The notes: a model not told the origin generated them from the letters alone. A stretch of DNA of 64,000 bases from Sthenelais limicola (GCA_942159475.1 OW804094.1:13026132-13090131), one strand, 5' to 3'; shown: positions 39,535 through 50,649, numbered from the stretch's first letter. Made by a program: numbers and translations.

Positions 39535-39710
39535 TCCTGGGTATGACCATAAAATTAAGTGCCTTTCTGTCTCTTTTCTCTGTCTCTCTCCCCCTTCTTC
39601 TCTATCTCTATTTCCTGGGTAAGATCATAAAGTGCCTTTCTGTCCCTTTTCTCTGTCTCTCTCCCCCTTCTTCTCTATCTCTATTTCCTGGGTAAGATCA
39701 TAAACTGCCT
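39535..39710. repeat. Tandem duplication, 73-78-bp unit
   Basis: TCCTGGGTAAGATCATAAAG then a CT-rich stretch, at 39535, 39613 and 39686. TCTAGAGAGAATG bounds the locus at about 39519 and 39789. Confidence 0.9.
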
Positions 39711-40127
39711 CTCAGCTCTCCCGCCCTTGATATAACCATATCAAATGTGTTGATAAGGGCGTAAAGCAACCAACCTCACTCACTCACTCTAGAGAGAATG
39801 TGTTCTGTTGTCGATTGTACATGTTCCACTTCCCTCACCCACATACATATAAGTGGTGCTGGGTGCATTAATACAAGGCATAACGGGCCGCCCCTCAGAG
39901 ATCCACCCTACAATTGCACGATCAATAATAACCTGTTGTGTGAATGCATCCATGCACCACCCCAATAACACTGCCGCATGATAAAATCGCCTAATATTCT
40001 AAGGGCGATAACAAATAGAGTTTTCTGACCCAGAGCTCGGCATGAAGGAGCCTTTGTTGGGGGGCTTTGTACGACCAAATTACCCGCCCGGCCCCTGAAT
40101 GCACGCTTCTCACCAGTCTATGTATAT
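39711..40127. other. Mostly unique region
   Basis: A possible A terminal remnant (CGATTGTACATGTTCC near 39814). No gene. Confidence 0.4.
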
Positions 40128-40372
40128 GGGTCAGATTTTTGGAAATTGTACAATTCACCTTCACCAATCCTCTCAAATAATTCACATTTAAGACAAAAAT
40201 GAGCTTCAAAATGCAGTTTAACATAACAGAAGTGATAGTGTAAATCAATGCGATACCAAATATACTCAGATATACCTGGTATTCTTGATTTTTCAGCCAA
40301 ATTTAGCAGAATTTCCTAAATGTGTAGAGCCGCCAATTGTATATTTTCTGAAAATATGACCCATAAGCAGAA
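40128..40372 (-). mobile_element. Family A MITE (A2)
   Basis: Full length, arms slightly diverged. Confidence 0.9.
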
Positions 40373-40430
40373 TGCTCTTCTGTGGGGTATCTCCCCTTTA
40401 CCAACGTCTCCCAGATAGAAAAGTGTATAA

Positions 40431-40670
40431 GGGTGAAGTCGACGGAAAATGTACAATTCGCCTTCACCAATCCTCTCATAAAAAACTAAATATTATAAGA
40501 CAGAAATGATGTTCAAATTTCAGTTCAACATGACTAAAACAGATCATCTGAATCAAGGCAATACTAAATATACCCAGATATACATAGTATTTATCATTTC
40601 TCAGCATAATTTAGTAGAATTTCATAAATATGTAGGGCTAGCGATTGTGCATTTCTAGACGATCTGACCC
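40431..40670 (-). mobile_element. Family A MITE (A1)
   Basis: GGGTGAAGTCGACGGAAAAT to GACGATCTGACCC. Confidence 0.9.
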
Positions 40671-40783
40671 ATTATAAAGACCGTCAGAAGATCCTATTCT
40701 GAAGCCCCTGTGAAGTTGACTTTTAATCCAACAGAGGGCGGGTATAGGCGGACAGTGCAGGGAGATATGGCAGGCTTTCATAT

Positions 40784-41189
40784 GTGATGGGGCACGGCAA
40801 AATGAGTCACAAGTTGCAAAATTGATATTTTTCAATGTGTTTTATTCACAAGATCTCTTTGTTGGAATGTTCTCATATTTGGTTAGTTTAGCGCCCTAAG
40901 TCAAGTGAATACATATAACAAATTCCAAGACAGTGTATTAAAGATATCTATGCGTTTCGAGGGTCATCCTATGCAGTATATTCAGTTACTTTACTGGAAT
41001 TTGTTCACCCAGAAATATTGCAAATGTTTTTCAAAAATTAAAATATCAAACATAAAATATAGAAATACATATTAAATGTCCTTCATGTTTACTATCATTG
41101 GAATCGGCTTGATCTCATCTTTTCAAATATGATGATATCTCAAAATGTATTTTTTGCGACTCGTGACTCATTTCCCTGTTACACATCAC
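40784..41189 (+). mobile_element. Family B MITE
   Basis: GTGATGGGGCACGGCAAAAT to CCTGTTACACATCAC; complete. Confidence 0.9.
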
Positions 41190-41242
41190 ACATTCCCATT
41201 CAATGTCTTGAGACCCAGGCTGCCCTCTGTATAGCACTCACT

Positions 41243-42068
41243 AGGCCAAAAAAAATAGGTGTGTTTCCGATTTATCTGGCTGAAAACTAGGTTGGGGGGG
41301 TGGTAACTTTTTAGATTGATGTTATCATCAATCTAAATGGATTGGGGTGAGATCTGTCAATCATTGATAGCATCTTGGCTCCTCCCATCCTGGATATCAG
41401 TCTGAAGAATCTGTTGATTCTGATATCAGCAGATGGGATCAGAATCATGCTGGTAATGGCTGGGAGGGGGAGGGGATGGCGTTTAGGTGTGAATTAAATG
41501 GTAGACCATGTGTGAATTAAAGTGGCAAGTTGCGAAATAAGATGCCTCATATGCAAAGGTGTTAAAGGGACCAACAGAATCACATGGAATGACCAGTCAT
41601 ATATGGGATAGGGATTTCATGTTTTCTGTCTCCACTTCCTCTCCCTCCTACTATCCCTCCCTCTCGAACTTTACATTTAACTGACATCAATCTCCGTTTC
41701 CCTTGGAAACGCAATCTTCTACATGAACCGGAAATAAATAAATAAATGTAAACTGATCACTGTTAACTATTTCTTGTTTTTTTTTGTTAATTTTTTTTGT
41801 TTGGAAACCACCTCCCAGGAATTGAAAAAAATGTCTTTTTCATAACAATAGTTGTTTTGAACATGGGAAATGTGCCTTTTGACAGTTCCGAGTTAGGAAA
41901 ACCCGTTTTCCTGCTTTTATAAGCTTTTTTTGTCAAAAAATCCAAAAAAAGTAAGATATGATGGGGAAAAAATCAGGTATGGTAAAAAAAAATTTAGGTA
42001 GGGTAAGGTTTTTTTAGGTAGGGGGGGGGGGGGGTAAATAGGAACACACCTATTTTTTTTTTTGCCTT
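41243..42068 (+). mobile_element. Family M element, long form
   Basis: Ends AGGCCAAAAAAAATAGGTGT and inverse ACACCTATTTTTTTTTTGCCTT. Near each end lie GATTTATCTGGCTGAAAACT and runs of AGGTAGGG. The interior contains a perfect 11-bp hairpin at 41308-41334 (TTAGATTGATG...). A short, internally deleted relative lies at 47601-47854. No transposase frame seen. Confidence 0.75.
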
Positions 42069-42540
42069 ATTGTGGCACCAAGAGGGATTCTCCCAATCCA
42101 ACTAACCAGAGAAAAAAGGTTCTGTCAAATAATGTTGAGGATGTCCTTCATTGGGTCTAACAACTGGGAATTACGATCTTGAAAGGATCAAAAACTTTGC
42201 AAGTCGGCAAAAGAAAGCCGTGGCCGGAGTCGGCCGAGCTTGCCAGACCCGCTCCGCTGGGAAATACTGGCAAAATAATTGGCATCGTGAAAGAAACTCT
42301 GGAAAGAATTTTTTTGCGCTCAGTGAAAAAAGGAACTAATGACTATGTGGTGTTAAAAATGGCTGTATTTAATGGTTGACAAGTGCAATGCTGTGACCCA
42401 TGGAATATTCGCTTACTTAAATTGTGGAATTGGCAATTTATTAAGTGACATTAAATCTATTGGTTGGGCCGAGGATTTCCTGGAGAAAATTCGATAGTAA
42501 AGTATTGAATTTTCTCTTCCAATAAGTCGGGTTACAATAC
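42069..42540. other. Unique region
   Basis: Two small overlapping plus frames (42151-42339, 42179-42379) share sequence in different registers and show no recognisable domain. Confidence 0.4.
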
Positions 42541-42957
42541 GGGTGAAGTCGTCAGAAAATGTACAATTCGTCGTCACCAATCTTCTCAAATAGCCAATAT
42601 TTGAGAGAAGAGTGAGGTTGAAAATACAGTTTAACACAACCAGATAGATTTGTTTAATCAAATCAATACCCAATATATGGGTCCGATTTTCAGAAAATGT
42701 ACAATCGGCAGCTCTACACATTTAGTAAATTGTGCTAATTACACTGGCAAATGGTCAATACTAGGTATATCTTCATATATTTGTTATTGCCTTGATTCAA
42801 ACAATCTGTTTGCTTTAGTTGAACTATAAATTGAACCTCATTCATGTCTTAAATGTGGGTTATTTGAGAGGATTGATGAAGGTGAATTGTACATTTTCTG
42901 AAGATCTCACCCTTATCAGATAAACTAAGTATTCATCAGGTGTCAGCCTAATTTATG
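42541..42957 (-). mobile_element. Family A MITE split by another A
   Basis: Left part 42541-42678 and a short continuation 42913-42957 (AAACTAAGTATTCATCAGGT) of one minus-oriented copy. The right end is missing, with C sequence beyond. Confidence 0.75.
42679..42912 (+). mobile_element. Family A MITE (A1) nested in A
   Basis: GGGTCCGATTTTCAGAAAAT to GATCTCACCC; complete. Confidence 0.9.
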
Positions 42958-42962
42958 TCTAT

Positions 42963-43010
42963 ACAGTCTCACAACCTCTCAGATCATCAGATAAGAATAA
43001 CTGAGTTGGT
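42963..43010 (-). mobile_element. Family C end fragment
   Basis: CAGTCTCACAACCTCTCAGA then ATCAGATAAGAAT. Confidence 0.7.
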
Positions 43011-43123
43011 CTAATCTGTTGATAGAAGCATCCAAAAGAAGATCAATTACAGGCCTTACTCAAGTTCAATCATTCTATTCCATGTTCGTCTACATAACAT
43101 CAACTTGTGCTGCCAATACTCAA

Positions 43124-43510
43124 TCTAGGCCCAGAGTTGAGTGAGTCCATTCAAACTGAGTGAAAGTCTAGGCCCAGAGTTGAGGGAGTCCCTCCAAACT
43201 GAGTGAAAGTCTAGGCTCAGAGTTGAGTGAGTCCCTCCAAACTGAGTGAAAGTCTAGGCCCAGAGTTGAGGGAGTCCCTCCAAACTGAGTGAAAGTCTAG
43301 GCTCAGAGTTGAGTGAGTCCATTCAAACTGAGTGAAAGTCTAGGCTCAGAGTTGAGTGAGTCCCTCCAAACTGAGTGAAAGTCTAGGCTCAGAGCAAAGT
43401 GAGTCCCTCCAAACTGAGTGAAAGTCTAGGCTCAGAGTTGAGTGAGTCCCTCCAAACTGAGTGAAAGTCTAGGCTCAGAGTTAAGTGAGTCCCTCCAAAC
43501 TGGGACTCCA
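43124..43510. repeat. 43-bp tandem array from a family C terminus, 9 copies
   Basis: TCTAGGCTCAGAGTTGAGTG AGTCCCTCCAAACTGAGTGA AAG starts at 43124, 43167, 43210, ... 43468. The first and last units are continuous with family C, whose own 5' end supplies the unit. Confidence 0.97.
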
Positions 43511-43674
43511 TCCAACTCTCGCTCCAAACCCTGAAATACCATTATCATCCCATCATACCAAGATCTCATTACGATGCCTACTCCAGGGCCAGGAAAGCAA
43601 TTAGAGCAGTAGGCGTCCAATCACTGACATACCATTTGTATCTGATCTGTTCTGGGCTGAGACTGACTGAGGGG
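43511..43674 (+). mobile_element. Remainder of family C element (C2)
   Basis: CTCTCGCTCCAAACCCTGAA, GATGCCTACTCCAGGGCCAG, GAGCAGTAGGCGTCCAATCA; shares its left part with the 43-bp array. Confidence 0.85.
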
Positions 43675-43892
43675 CCTGAGGGGGACTGAGGGGACTGAAG
43701 GGGACTGAAGAGGGGCTGAAGGGACTGAGGGGGCTGAGGGGGGCTGAGGGGGGCTGAAGGGGGGTGAGGGGGACTGATGGGAGCAAAATGGGCTGAAGGG
43801 AGGCTGAAGGGAGCAAAATGGGCTGAGGGGAGCTAAAGGGGGGCTGAGGGGGGCTGAGGGGGACTGATGGGAGCTAAAGGGGCTGAGAGGAC
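43675..43892. repeat. Purine-rich tandem repeat (GGGGACTGA/GGGGCTGA)
   Basis: Irregular 9-21-bp repeats. The Pro/Ser-rich minus-strand frames here are compositional. Confidence 0.9.
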
Positions 43893-44138
43893 CCAGGGTG
43901 GCTTGGTTCAATAACATGCTTATATTGGTATAGGGCCTTCATAGTGAAGGCCAATTATACATTGTCTGATCCTTATGATCACAATTTGCGCTGTAGGACC
44001 TTGAGGTGCTATAATTGTGTATTATGATGCGATGCCACGGCCAGTGACCGTTATCTCCACAGCAGGTTTTATATACAATATGTGAAATGGATCAGTTGGC
44101 AGAGACGCTGGGGCCCGTTGTACAACAAATCCTTACTT

Positions 44139-44346
44139 GGGTTAGATTTTCAGAAAATGTACAATTGGCAGATCAACATATTTTGTAAATTCTGCTAAAA
44201 TGGACTGAAAAATCATCAACACTAGGTATATATGAGTATATTTGGTATTGCCTTGATTCAAACAATCTGTTAGGTTATGTTGGACAGTATTTTGAACCTG
44301 ATTTTTGTCTTAAATTTGTGTTATTTGAGAGAATTGGTGAAGGTGA
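44139..44346 (+). mobile_element. Family A MITE (A1), right end replaced
   Basis: GGGTTAGATTTTCAGAAAAT to GAGAATTGGTGAAGG, then a short GGTGA run and a C element; the A terminus is not seen beyond C. Confidence 0.8.
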
Positions 44347-44360
44347 GGTGAGGTGTGGTG

Positions 44361-44565
44361 AGGTCCAAACCCTCAGATCAGATAAGAATGGTTTGTCAGT
44401 GATTGGACGCCTACTGCGCTAATCAGTTTTCTCCCCTAGGACTCGGCGTTTTAATGGGAATAAAATGGTATTTTGCGGTCCTAATGGAATTATAATGGTA
44501 CTTTGCGGTTTGAGGCGAGAGGCCTTCCCTCAGTGTGAAGGGACTCTCAACTCTGAGCCTAGACT
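44361..44565 (-). mobile_element. Family C element (C1)
   Basis: AGGTCCAAACCCTCAGATCA to TCTGAGCCTAGACT. Inserted at the same A position as 26744-26940. Confidence 0.88.
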
Positions 44566-44587
44566 GCTTTAATAGCAAGCAACAGTT

Positions 44588-44770
44588 GTGATGTGCAATA
44601 GGAAAATGAGTCCCAAAGTCGCAAAAAATGGATTTTGAGATATCATCATATTTGAAATGATGAGATCAAGCCGATTCCAATGATAGTAAACAGTAGGACA
44701 TCTAACAAAATATTTCTATATTTTAAGTTTGATATTTTTACTTTTGAAAAAAAAAGTTTGCAATATTTCT
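44588..44770 (-). mobile_element. Family B 5' part
   Basis: GTGATGTGCAATAGGAAAAT to AAGTTTGCAATATTTCT, then truncated. Confidence 0.85.
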
Positions 44771-45058
44771 AGGCCAGGCTATGTTGTGCACAGGCCACCG
44801 CTGGGCCTATAGCCGGGTCTGGTTGCCGGGTGTTTGCACAGGGAAAAGCCGTCCACTGTTATTGCATCCCGGGAATTAAATTCTGTGATACCAGCCTTAT
44901 GTATTCAGGTCCGAGCTCGCAAAACTTATTTTCAATCTGGAATTGTTTTGAGAGTATTAGATAGACTACAATCTAAGCATCAGTGATCAGATATCTTAAA
45001 ATTCCCTGCGAGTGATATTCCATAGGCGTCTCGTCATTGTTTTAAAAGAAATAATTAT
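44771..45058. other. Unique region
   Basis: GC-richer start (GGCCACCGCTGGGCCTATAG). No gene recognised. Confidence 0.4.
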
Positions 45059-45305
45059 GTGATGTGTTCCAGGAAAATAGCAAAATAGATATTTTTCAAA
45101 GTGTCTTTTTTACAAGATTTCGTTGTTAAAATGTTCTTTATTCTTAGAGGGCTTAGCACTTATAGTCATATGAATCCATGTAACAAATTTCAGGACATTG
45201 TATTGAATATATCTATGCGTTTTGAAGGCCTTTGTATGGAGTATATTTAGTTACTTTACTGCATGGTAATTACCTATCCTGAAACATTGCAAACTTTTTC
45301 TTTCA
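45059..45305 (+). mobile_element. Family B 5' part
   Basis: GTGATGTGTTCCAGGAAAAT to GAAACATTGCAAACTTTTTC; truncated by A. Confidence 0.85.
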
Positions 45306-45491
45306 ATCAGCAATCCTATCAAATAACGCAAATTTAAGACATAAATGACTTTCAAAAGGCAGTTTAACCTAACTTTAACTTTAACCGAATATACTTGAAT
45401 TTACCTAGTATTGACCCAATTTCAGTTTAATTTAGCAGAATGTATTAAATGTGTACAGCTGCCAATTGTACATTTTCTGACGGTCTGACCC
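45306..45491 (-). mobile_element. Family A MITE (A3), 5' truncated
   Basis: CAATCCTATCAAATAACGCA to GACGGTCTGACCC. Confidence 0.82.
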
Positions 45492-45496
45492 TATAT

Positions 45497-45731
45497 GGGT
45501 CAGATTTTCAGAAAATGTACAATTGGCAGCTGTACACATTGATTAAATTCTGCTAAATTAGGCTGTAATTTAGCCAATCTTAGGTAATTTCGAGTATATT
45601 TGGTATTGCATTGATTCTAGCAATCTGTTTGGTTAGGTTGAACTGTATTTTGAACTTTATTTTTGGCTTAAATGTGGATTATTTGAGAGAATTTGTGAAG
45701 GCGAACTGTACATTTTTTGAGAATCTGACCC
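45497..45731 (+). mobile_element. Family A MITE (A3)
   Basis: Full length, separated from the previous A by TATAT only. Confidence 0.92.
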
Positions 45732-45740
45732 TGATATTTG

Positions 45741-45895
45741 CGTGAATTCCTTCACCTGTAGGAAGGAAAAGAATGTCTTCCTACATGGCATTCTCAGCTG
45801 GTAGGAACAGCCTCAATACATGTGTATACCTACCCACCCTAGTGTAGAGAAATGTGTAGGAATTCCCACATTATAAAATGTTCTACATGTCTATC
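45741..45895 (+). repeat. Family G-related fragment
   Basis: GTGAATTCCTTCACCTGTAG is shared with family G units; the rest is diverged. Confidence 0.5.
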
Positions 45896-45899
45896 ATAT

Positions 45900-45980
45900 G
45901 GGTCAGATTTTCAGAAAATGTACAATTGGCAGCTCTACATATCTAGGACATTTTGCTGAATTGGGCTGAATTCGTGAATG
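45900..45980 (+). mobile_element. Family A 5' fragment
   Basis: GGGTCAGATTTTCAGAAAAT to GAATTGGGCTGAA, cut by B. Confidence 0.75.
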
Positions 45981-46069
45981 CTGAACATTTCAATGAAGAG
46001 ATCTTGTGGAAAAAACACTGAAAAATATCAATTTTGCGACTCATGACTCATTTTAATGAAACACATCAC
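45981..46069 (-). mobile_element. Family B 3' fragment
   Basis: TCAATGAAGAGATCTTGTGG to AATGAAACACATCAC. Confidence 0.8.
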
Positions 46070-46114
46070 AAATATGTTTTCTATCGTCAGGACGTATACT
46101 GAGTATACTACAAA

Positions 46115-46449
46115 AGGGGATTTGCATGTGCCACTGCACATGTCTATTACAGTGAATGCTGGGATGGATTCATCTTAAATCTGAAATACAAATATTTGGC
46201 AACATTTTTATCGAAAATGTTTTCACCAATATCAGAGTTTGTAAAAATGATCTATGAAAAACAAATGCATGATGGGGAAGATAGAGACTTGTGTCAGAGA
46301 AACATGTATACCACAATGATATTGACATTAGAGCATTAATAAATATTCCATGCTGAACATAACATGTTTTCTATAGATTCTACACTCTACCATCAGTCCC
46401 ATCACTCCTTGCGAATCAAGATCCAAAATGGCGGCTATGCAAATCTCCT
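46115..46449 (-). mobile_element. Family E element
   Basis: AGGGGATTTGCATGTGCCAC to CAAAATGGCGGCTATGCAAA TCTCCT; near full length, inverse of 16934-17282. Confidence 0.88.
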
Positions 46450-46595
46450 ATTGTAACATATATACGCCAGAATAAAACTTTAAACAACAATACTGTTCAG
46501 AGATTCGCAACTAATGTTGACTTTCCGAAGGTAACTTTAACTTAAAAACACCTTTCCTCCATAAAGTACCTTCACCCTGCACCCCGACCTATACG

Positions 46596-46829
46596 GGGGA
46601 GATGTCCAGTAAATGTACAATTTGCAGCTCTACACATTTACGAAATTCTACTAAATTCGACTGATAAATGATAAATACCAAGTATATCTGAGTATATTCG
46701 GTATCGAGTTGATTGAAAGGATGTGTTTAGTTATGTTGAATTGTGTTTTGAGTCTTTTTTTGTATCAAATTCGGGTTATTTGGTAGAGTTTCTAAACGTG
46801 AATTGTCCAATTTTCAGGAAATTTCACCC
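46596..46829 (+). mobile_element. Family A MITE (A4)
   Basis: GGGGAGATGTCCAGTAAATG to AATTTCACCC; A4 middle GTATCGAGTTGATTGAAAGG. Confidence 0.85.
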
Positions 46830-47151
46830 ATTATACCCACCCTCTTTCATCCCGTACAACTTCCCGCACAGACACGCGCCGGGCGTTAAACCACGGGAAT
46901 ACAGAGAGAGTAGTTAATCCAGAAATAGATATGTTCCTCACCAATGAATGACAGGAAAACTCGTTCTCTTCTCGTTTGTCCATGACCTCACGGACGAACC
47001 ACTTCCCGGGTCAGCGTTCGAGGTCAAAGGTCGCCTGCACACCTGGCGGAGGCAATTGAAACCTCGGGGATTGTGACATGCGCATCGCCTGCGAAAACAG
47101 GATCCTTGGTGGTCTACGCGCATGCTCAACAGCGGCTATTCAAATAAAATT
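46830..47151. other. Unique region with a DR1-like motif
   Basis: AGGTCAAAGGTCG at 47021-47033 is a direct repeat of nuclear-receptor half-sites with one spacer base; TGACCTCA lies 30 bp upstream. The minus frame at 46938-47129 has no recognisable domain. Confidence 0.35.
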
Positions 47152-47385
47152 GGGTCATATTTTCAGTAAATGTACAATTGGCAGCTGCACACATTTAGTC
47201 AATTCTGCTAAATTGGGCTGCAATTTGGCCAATACTAGGTAAATTCGAGTATATTCGGCATTGCATTAATTCTAGCAATCTGTTTGGTTAGGTTGAACTG
47301 TGTTTTAACTTTATTTTCGTCTGAAGTTTGGGTTATTTGAGAGAATTTGTGAAGGTGAATTGTACAGTTTCTGAAAATCTGACCC
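47152..47385 (+). mobile_element. Family A MITE (A3)
   Basis: GGGTCATATTTTCAGTAAAT to AAATCTGACCC. Confidence 0.9.
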
Positions 47386-47492
47386 CATTGTTCAACGTTG
47401 GCGGCCCAAGACTGGAATATTTGGCAAATATTGTGTAAGTTTTAGCGCAAGTCTGGAGGGAGTTTCTTCAACAAGGGGTTAACACCTATTAT

Positions 47493-47600
47493 AATTCACT
47501 GTTTTGTTTTTTTTGTTTTTTTTGTTTTTTTAATTCATATTTTATTCCATATTAATAGTGAAAAACAAGTATGTGCTCTTACAAGTTACGAGACAGATTA
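47493..47600. repeat. Host duplication around M, left copy
   Basis: ATTCACTGTTTTGTTTTTTT, TTTTATTCCATATTAAT, GAGACAGATTAGG; loosely matches 48143-48226. Confidence 0.5.
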
Positions 47601-47854
47601 GGCAAAAAAAAAATAGGTGTGTTTCCGATTTACCCCCCCTACCTAGAAAAACCTTACCCTACCTAAAAGTTTTTTCACCATACCTGATATCTTACTTTTT
47701 TTGGATTTTTTGACAAAAAAAGCTTATAAAAGCAGGAAAACGGGTTTTCCTAACCCAAAACTGTCAAAAAGCACATTTTCCATGTTCAAAACAACTATTG
47801 TTATGAATTTTCAGCCAGATAAATCGAAAACACACCTATTTTTTTTTTGGCCTT
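47601..47854 (-). mobile_element. Family M element, short form
   Basis: GGCAAAAAAAAAATAGGTGT, CCTACCTAGAAAAACCTTAC, GCAGGAAAACGGGTTTTCCT, inverse end ACACCTATTTTTTTTTTGGC. The plus frame 47701-48033 starts inside it and is not credible. Confidence 0.8.
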
Positions 47855-48142
47855 ATGGTTCTTCTAACACTATAAACTGTTATAAAGACTACAGACACAC
47901 GTTACAATTTGTACAAAAATGCACTAAAACTGAAGCTGATATGATCAAAATGAAATCAATGTGTGCTTCTCATCGGATAAAAATGATAAGCCTCTTCAAG
48001 GCTTCACAACAATGCATAAGGCGATATGAATAAAACAACATCAACTACAATCGTAATATCTTCTAACATGCTTATCATTATTGACCTGAAACTAATACTA
48101 TGATTTTGTGTTATGTTGGAAAATACTGGCCTATGTAAAAGA
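47855..48142. other. Unique region
   Basis: No repeat or gene recognised. Confidence 0.4.
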
Positions 48143-48226
48143 TAATGAATTCACTGTTTTGTTGTTGTTGTTTTTTTTATTTCATTTGAGGCCAATTACA
48201 TTAATTATGAGACATATAATCTGAGG
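48143..48226. repeat. Host duplication around M, right copy
   Basis: ATTCACTGTTTTGTTGTTGT, ACATTAATTATGAGACATAT, AATCTGAGG. Confidence 0.5.
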
Positions 48227-48441
48227 GGGAAAAAAAGACGCAATTGTACCCTACCCGTGTGTCTTCGTGCGTTGCCTAAAGGAACCATAAGGGTATTACA
48301 GTATGATTATGAAGAAAGATGTGTATTAAACATAGATAGGCTACGTAAAAACATAAGTAATTTATATTTCTTATACGTAAAAAGAATACCTTTTTTAGGT
48401 TATCATGGCCGATTTCCTAAGTTTGTACAGAGGTTGCAAGC

Positions 48442-48598
48442 AGTCTCACAGCCTCTCAGATCAGATTGGACGCCTACTGCGCTGGTGGTTTTCCGGCCTG
48501 GAATAGGCGTCCTATTGGGATCTTAATGCCATTTTGCGGTTTTGAGCAAGAGGCTTTCCCTCAGTTTGAAGGGACTGTCTCAACTCTGAGCCTAGAGT
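48442..48598 (-). mobile_element. Family C element (C2)
   Basis: AGTCTCACAGCCTCTCAGAT to TCTGAGCCTAGAGT, with a deletion near CAGATTGGACGCC. Confidence 0.85.
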
Positions 48599-48698
48599 AG
48601 AAAGTACAGAAAGGTACCAGAAGCAGCAGCATATCTCCGAAGGTTACAAGAGAAAGAAAAAAGAATTTATTGTGTAATTTGTGCGCTTCGTCATATAT

Positions 48699-48945
48699 GG
48701 GTCAGGTCGTCTGAAAATGTACAATTCACCTTCACCAATCCTCTCAAATAACCCACATTTAAGACAAACATAAGCTTCAAAATGCAGTTTAACATACAAC
48801 AATTGATACTTGAATATAATTGATAATCAATGCGATACTAAATATACTCAGATATACCCCAGTATTCATCATTTTTCAGCTTTATTTAGCAAAATTTCCT
48901 AAATGTGTAGAGCTGCCAATTGTACATTTTCTGAAAATCTGACCC
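48699..48945 (-). mobile_element. Family A MITE (A2), ATAT flanks
   Basis: GGGTCAGGTCGTCTGAAAAT to AAATCTGACCC; a short internal duplication TTGAT. Confidence 0.9.
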
Positions 48946-49634
48946 ATATATCCATACAAAATCAATCCTACACTCTGTTCCTGAGTCCTGTAGGCAGTAA
49001 ACATCAAAGCGGCAACGCTAAACCCTACCGGGTCCACAAGTCCCAAATAGAGTGTAACATTTCTAAAGACATTGACGATTCTGTACGTCTCAGAAGATAT
49101 TGGAGTCATATGGAAAAGAGTGGGATTTCGACGGGCCACCGAAATGAATAATTTGCCGGAGGATTTGGCTCTAATCCTTTAGTATTCTTGATTTCAAGTG
49201 TTATTGGTGGCGGTCAGACAGGCTGGGAATAAATAGAAAGCAAAATAGAAAAATACATTTATTCATTTCAACATATTTGTACCTTAAAGCATTGTACAAA
49301 ATTACTTCCAGGTCTAACAGTATGTTCCTAGATTGGCTGAAATAAAAATAAAGTAAAATAAAGTAATTGTAAAAGACCTAATAAGCTATAGGATGAAATA
49401 GATTGAAGATCTGCCAGGCAGAGATCATTGCTACAAGTCAATTATTGTTATGCATTACATCTTCTTATATATAGGCATCATTGCTCATGATGTTCTTATT
49501 ATATGATTTTGATTTGGAAATATTTTATTCGGGGCAATGAAGATTTTCATACACAGGTACCAATATTCTCAGAGCAGCCTGAACTACAAATTAATTTTTG
49601 ACGATAGTAGAGTATTTAAGTTCAATCTAGCATT
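48946..49634. other. Unique region
   Basis: About 690 bp without recognisable repeats or gene; frames at 48882-49151 start in A. Confidence 0.4.
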
Positions 49635-49800
49635 TAATAATAATGATAATAAAATTCTTTTATTTCATGCCTAGGTTACAGAAAATACAGGTAGTACATG
49701 TCAGGTCTGGACCTGGTCTTCCCATGTATGCCTAACTACAGAGGGTTGACTAGCTAATTTTGGGGTTGACTAGAGGTTTGGTTGTGGGGCTAAGGTTGGG
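49635..49800 (-). mobile_element. Retroelement-like 3' tail (minus)
   Basis: AATAATAATGATAATAAAAT then TCTTTTATTTCATGCC: complement of a 3' end with AATAAA-like signal and (ATT)n tail. Confidence 0.45.
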
Positions 49801-50184
49801 GGTCGGTTTACATTTTATAATATCATAGAGCCTCTTATCAAGTGAGAAACATTAAGTTTTAGAGTTTGTCTGTATATACAGTGAAATAAATCAAGAAATT
49901 TCCGGTTTGATGATACGAGAAGTATTATTATGTTGGCTTACACAGATACAACGATTTTGTAATTGAAGATTAAATTAAATCTCACAACCCAGTCATTCAC
50001 AAATACTATAATAGCATATTAGAATATTTTGGGAGCAAAGTAAAACATATACCCATGTGTCTTATATGGACAGGACTTGTTTTATTAATATTCTGCTGCT
50101 ATTATATGTTTACAAAGAACTTGAAGTCGAATCAGCCGAGCCAAAACGTCCCCGGGATAAGGATGTTTTAGAAGCCCTGTATAT
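49801..50184. other. Unique AT-rich region
   Basis: No repeat or gene recognised. Confidence 0.4.
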
Positions 50185-50414
50185 GGGTCAGATTTTCAGA
50201 AAGTGTTGGCAGCTCTACTCATTTAGAACATTCTGCTAAATAAAGCTAAAAAAAATGAAAAATACCGGGTATATCTGGGTATATTTGGTATCGCATTGAT
50301 TTAAAGTATCAGTTCTCTTATGTTAAACTGCATTTTGAAGCTTAAATGTGGGTTATTGGAGAGGATTGGTGAAGATGAATTGTGTTACATATCCTATATC
50401 TGAAAATCTGACCC
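50185..50414 (+). mobile_element. Family A MITE (A2)
   Basis: Complete with small indels near the right arm (TGTTACATATCC inserted). Confidence 0.85.
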
Positions 50415-50420
50415 ATATAT

Positions 50421-50649
50421 GGGTTTCAGGAAATGTACAATTGGCGGCTGTACACATTTAGTAAATTCTGCTAAATTAGGCTGCAATTGGGTTAATACTA
50501 GGTAAATTCGAGTATATTTGGTATTGCATTGATTCTAGCAATCTGTTTGGTTAGGTTGAACTGTATTTTGAACTTTATTTTCGTCTGAAATGTGGGTTAT
50601 TTGAGAAGATTGGTGAATGTGAATTGTACATTTTCTGAAAATCTGACCC
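50421..50649 (+). mobile_element. Family A MITE (A3)
   Basis: GGGTTTCAGGAAATGTACAA to AAATCTGACCC; 6 bp (ATATAT) from the previous copy. Confidence 0.9.

Noticed and set aside
42151..42379. Two overlapping small frames that look moderately protein-like
   Set aside because: They use different registers of the same DNA and neither shows a known motif.
47701..48033. 110-codon frame
   Set aside because: Begins inside the short M element and continues into unrelated unique sequence.
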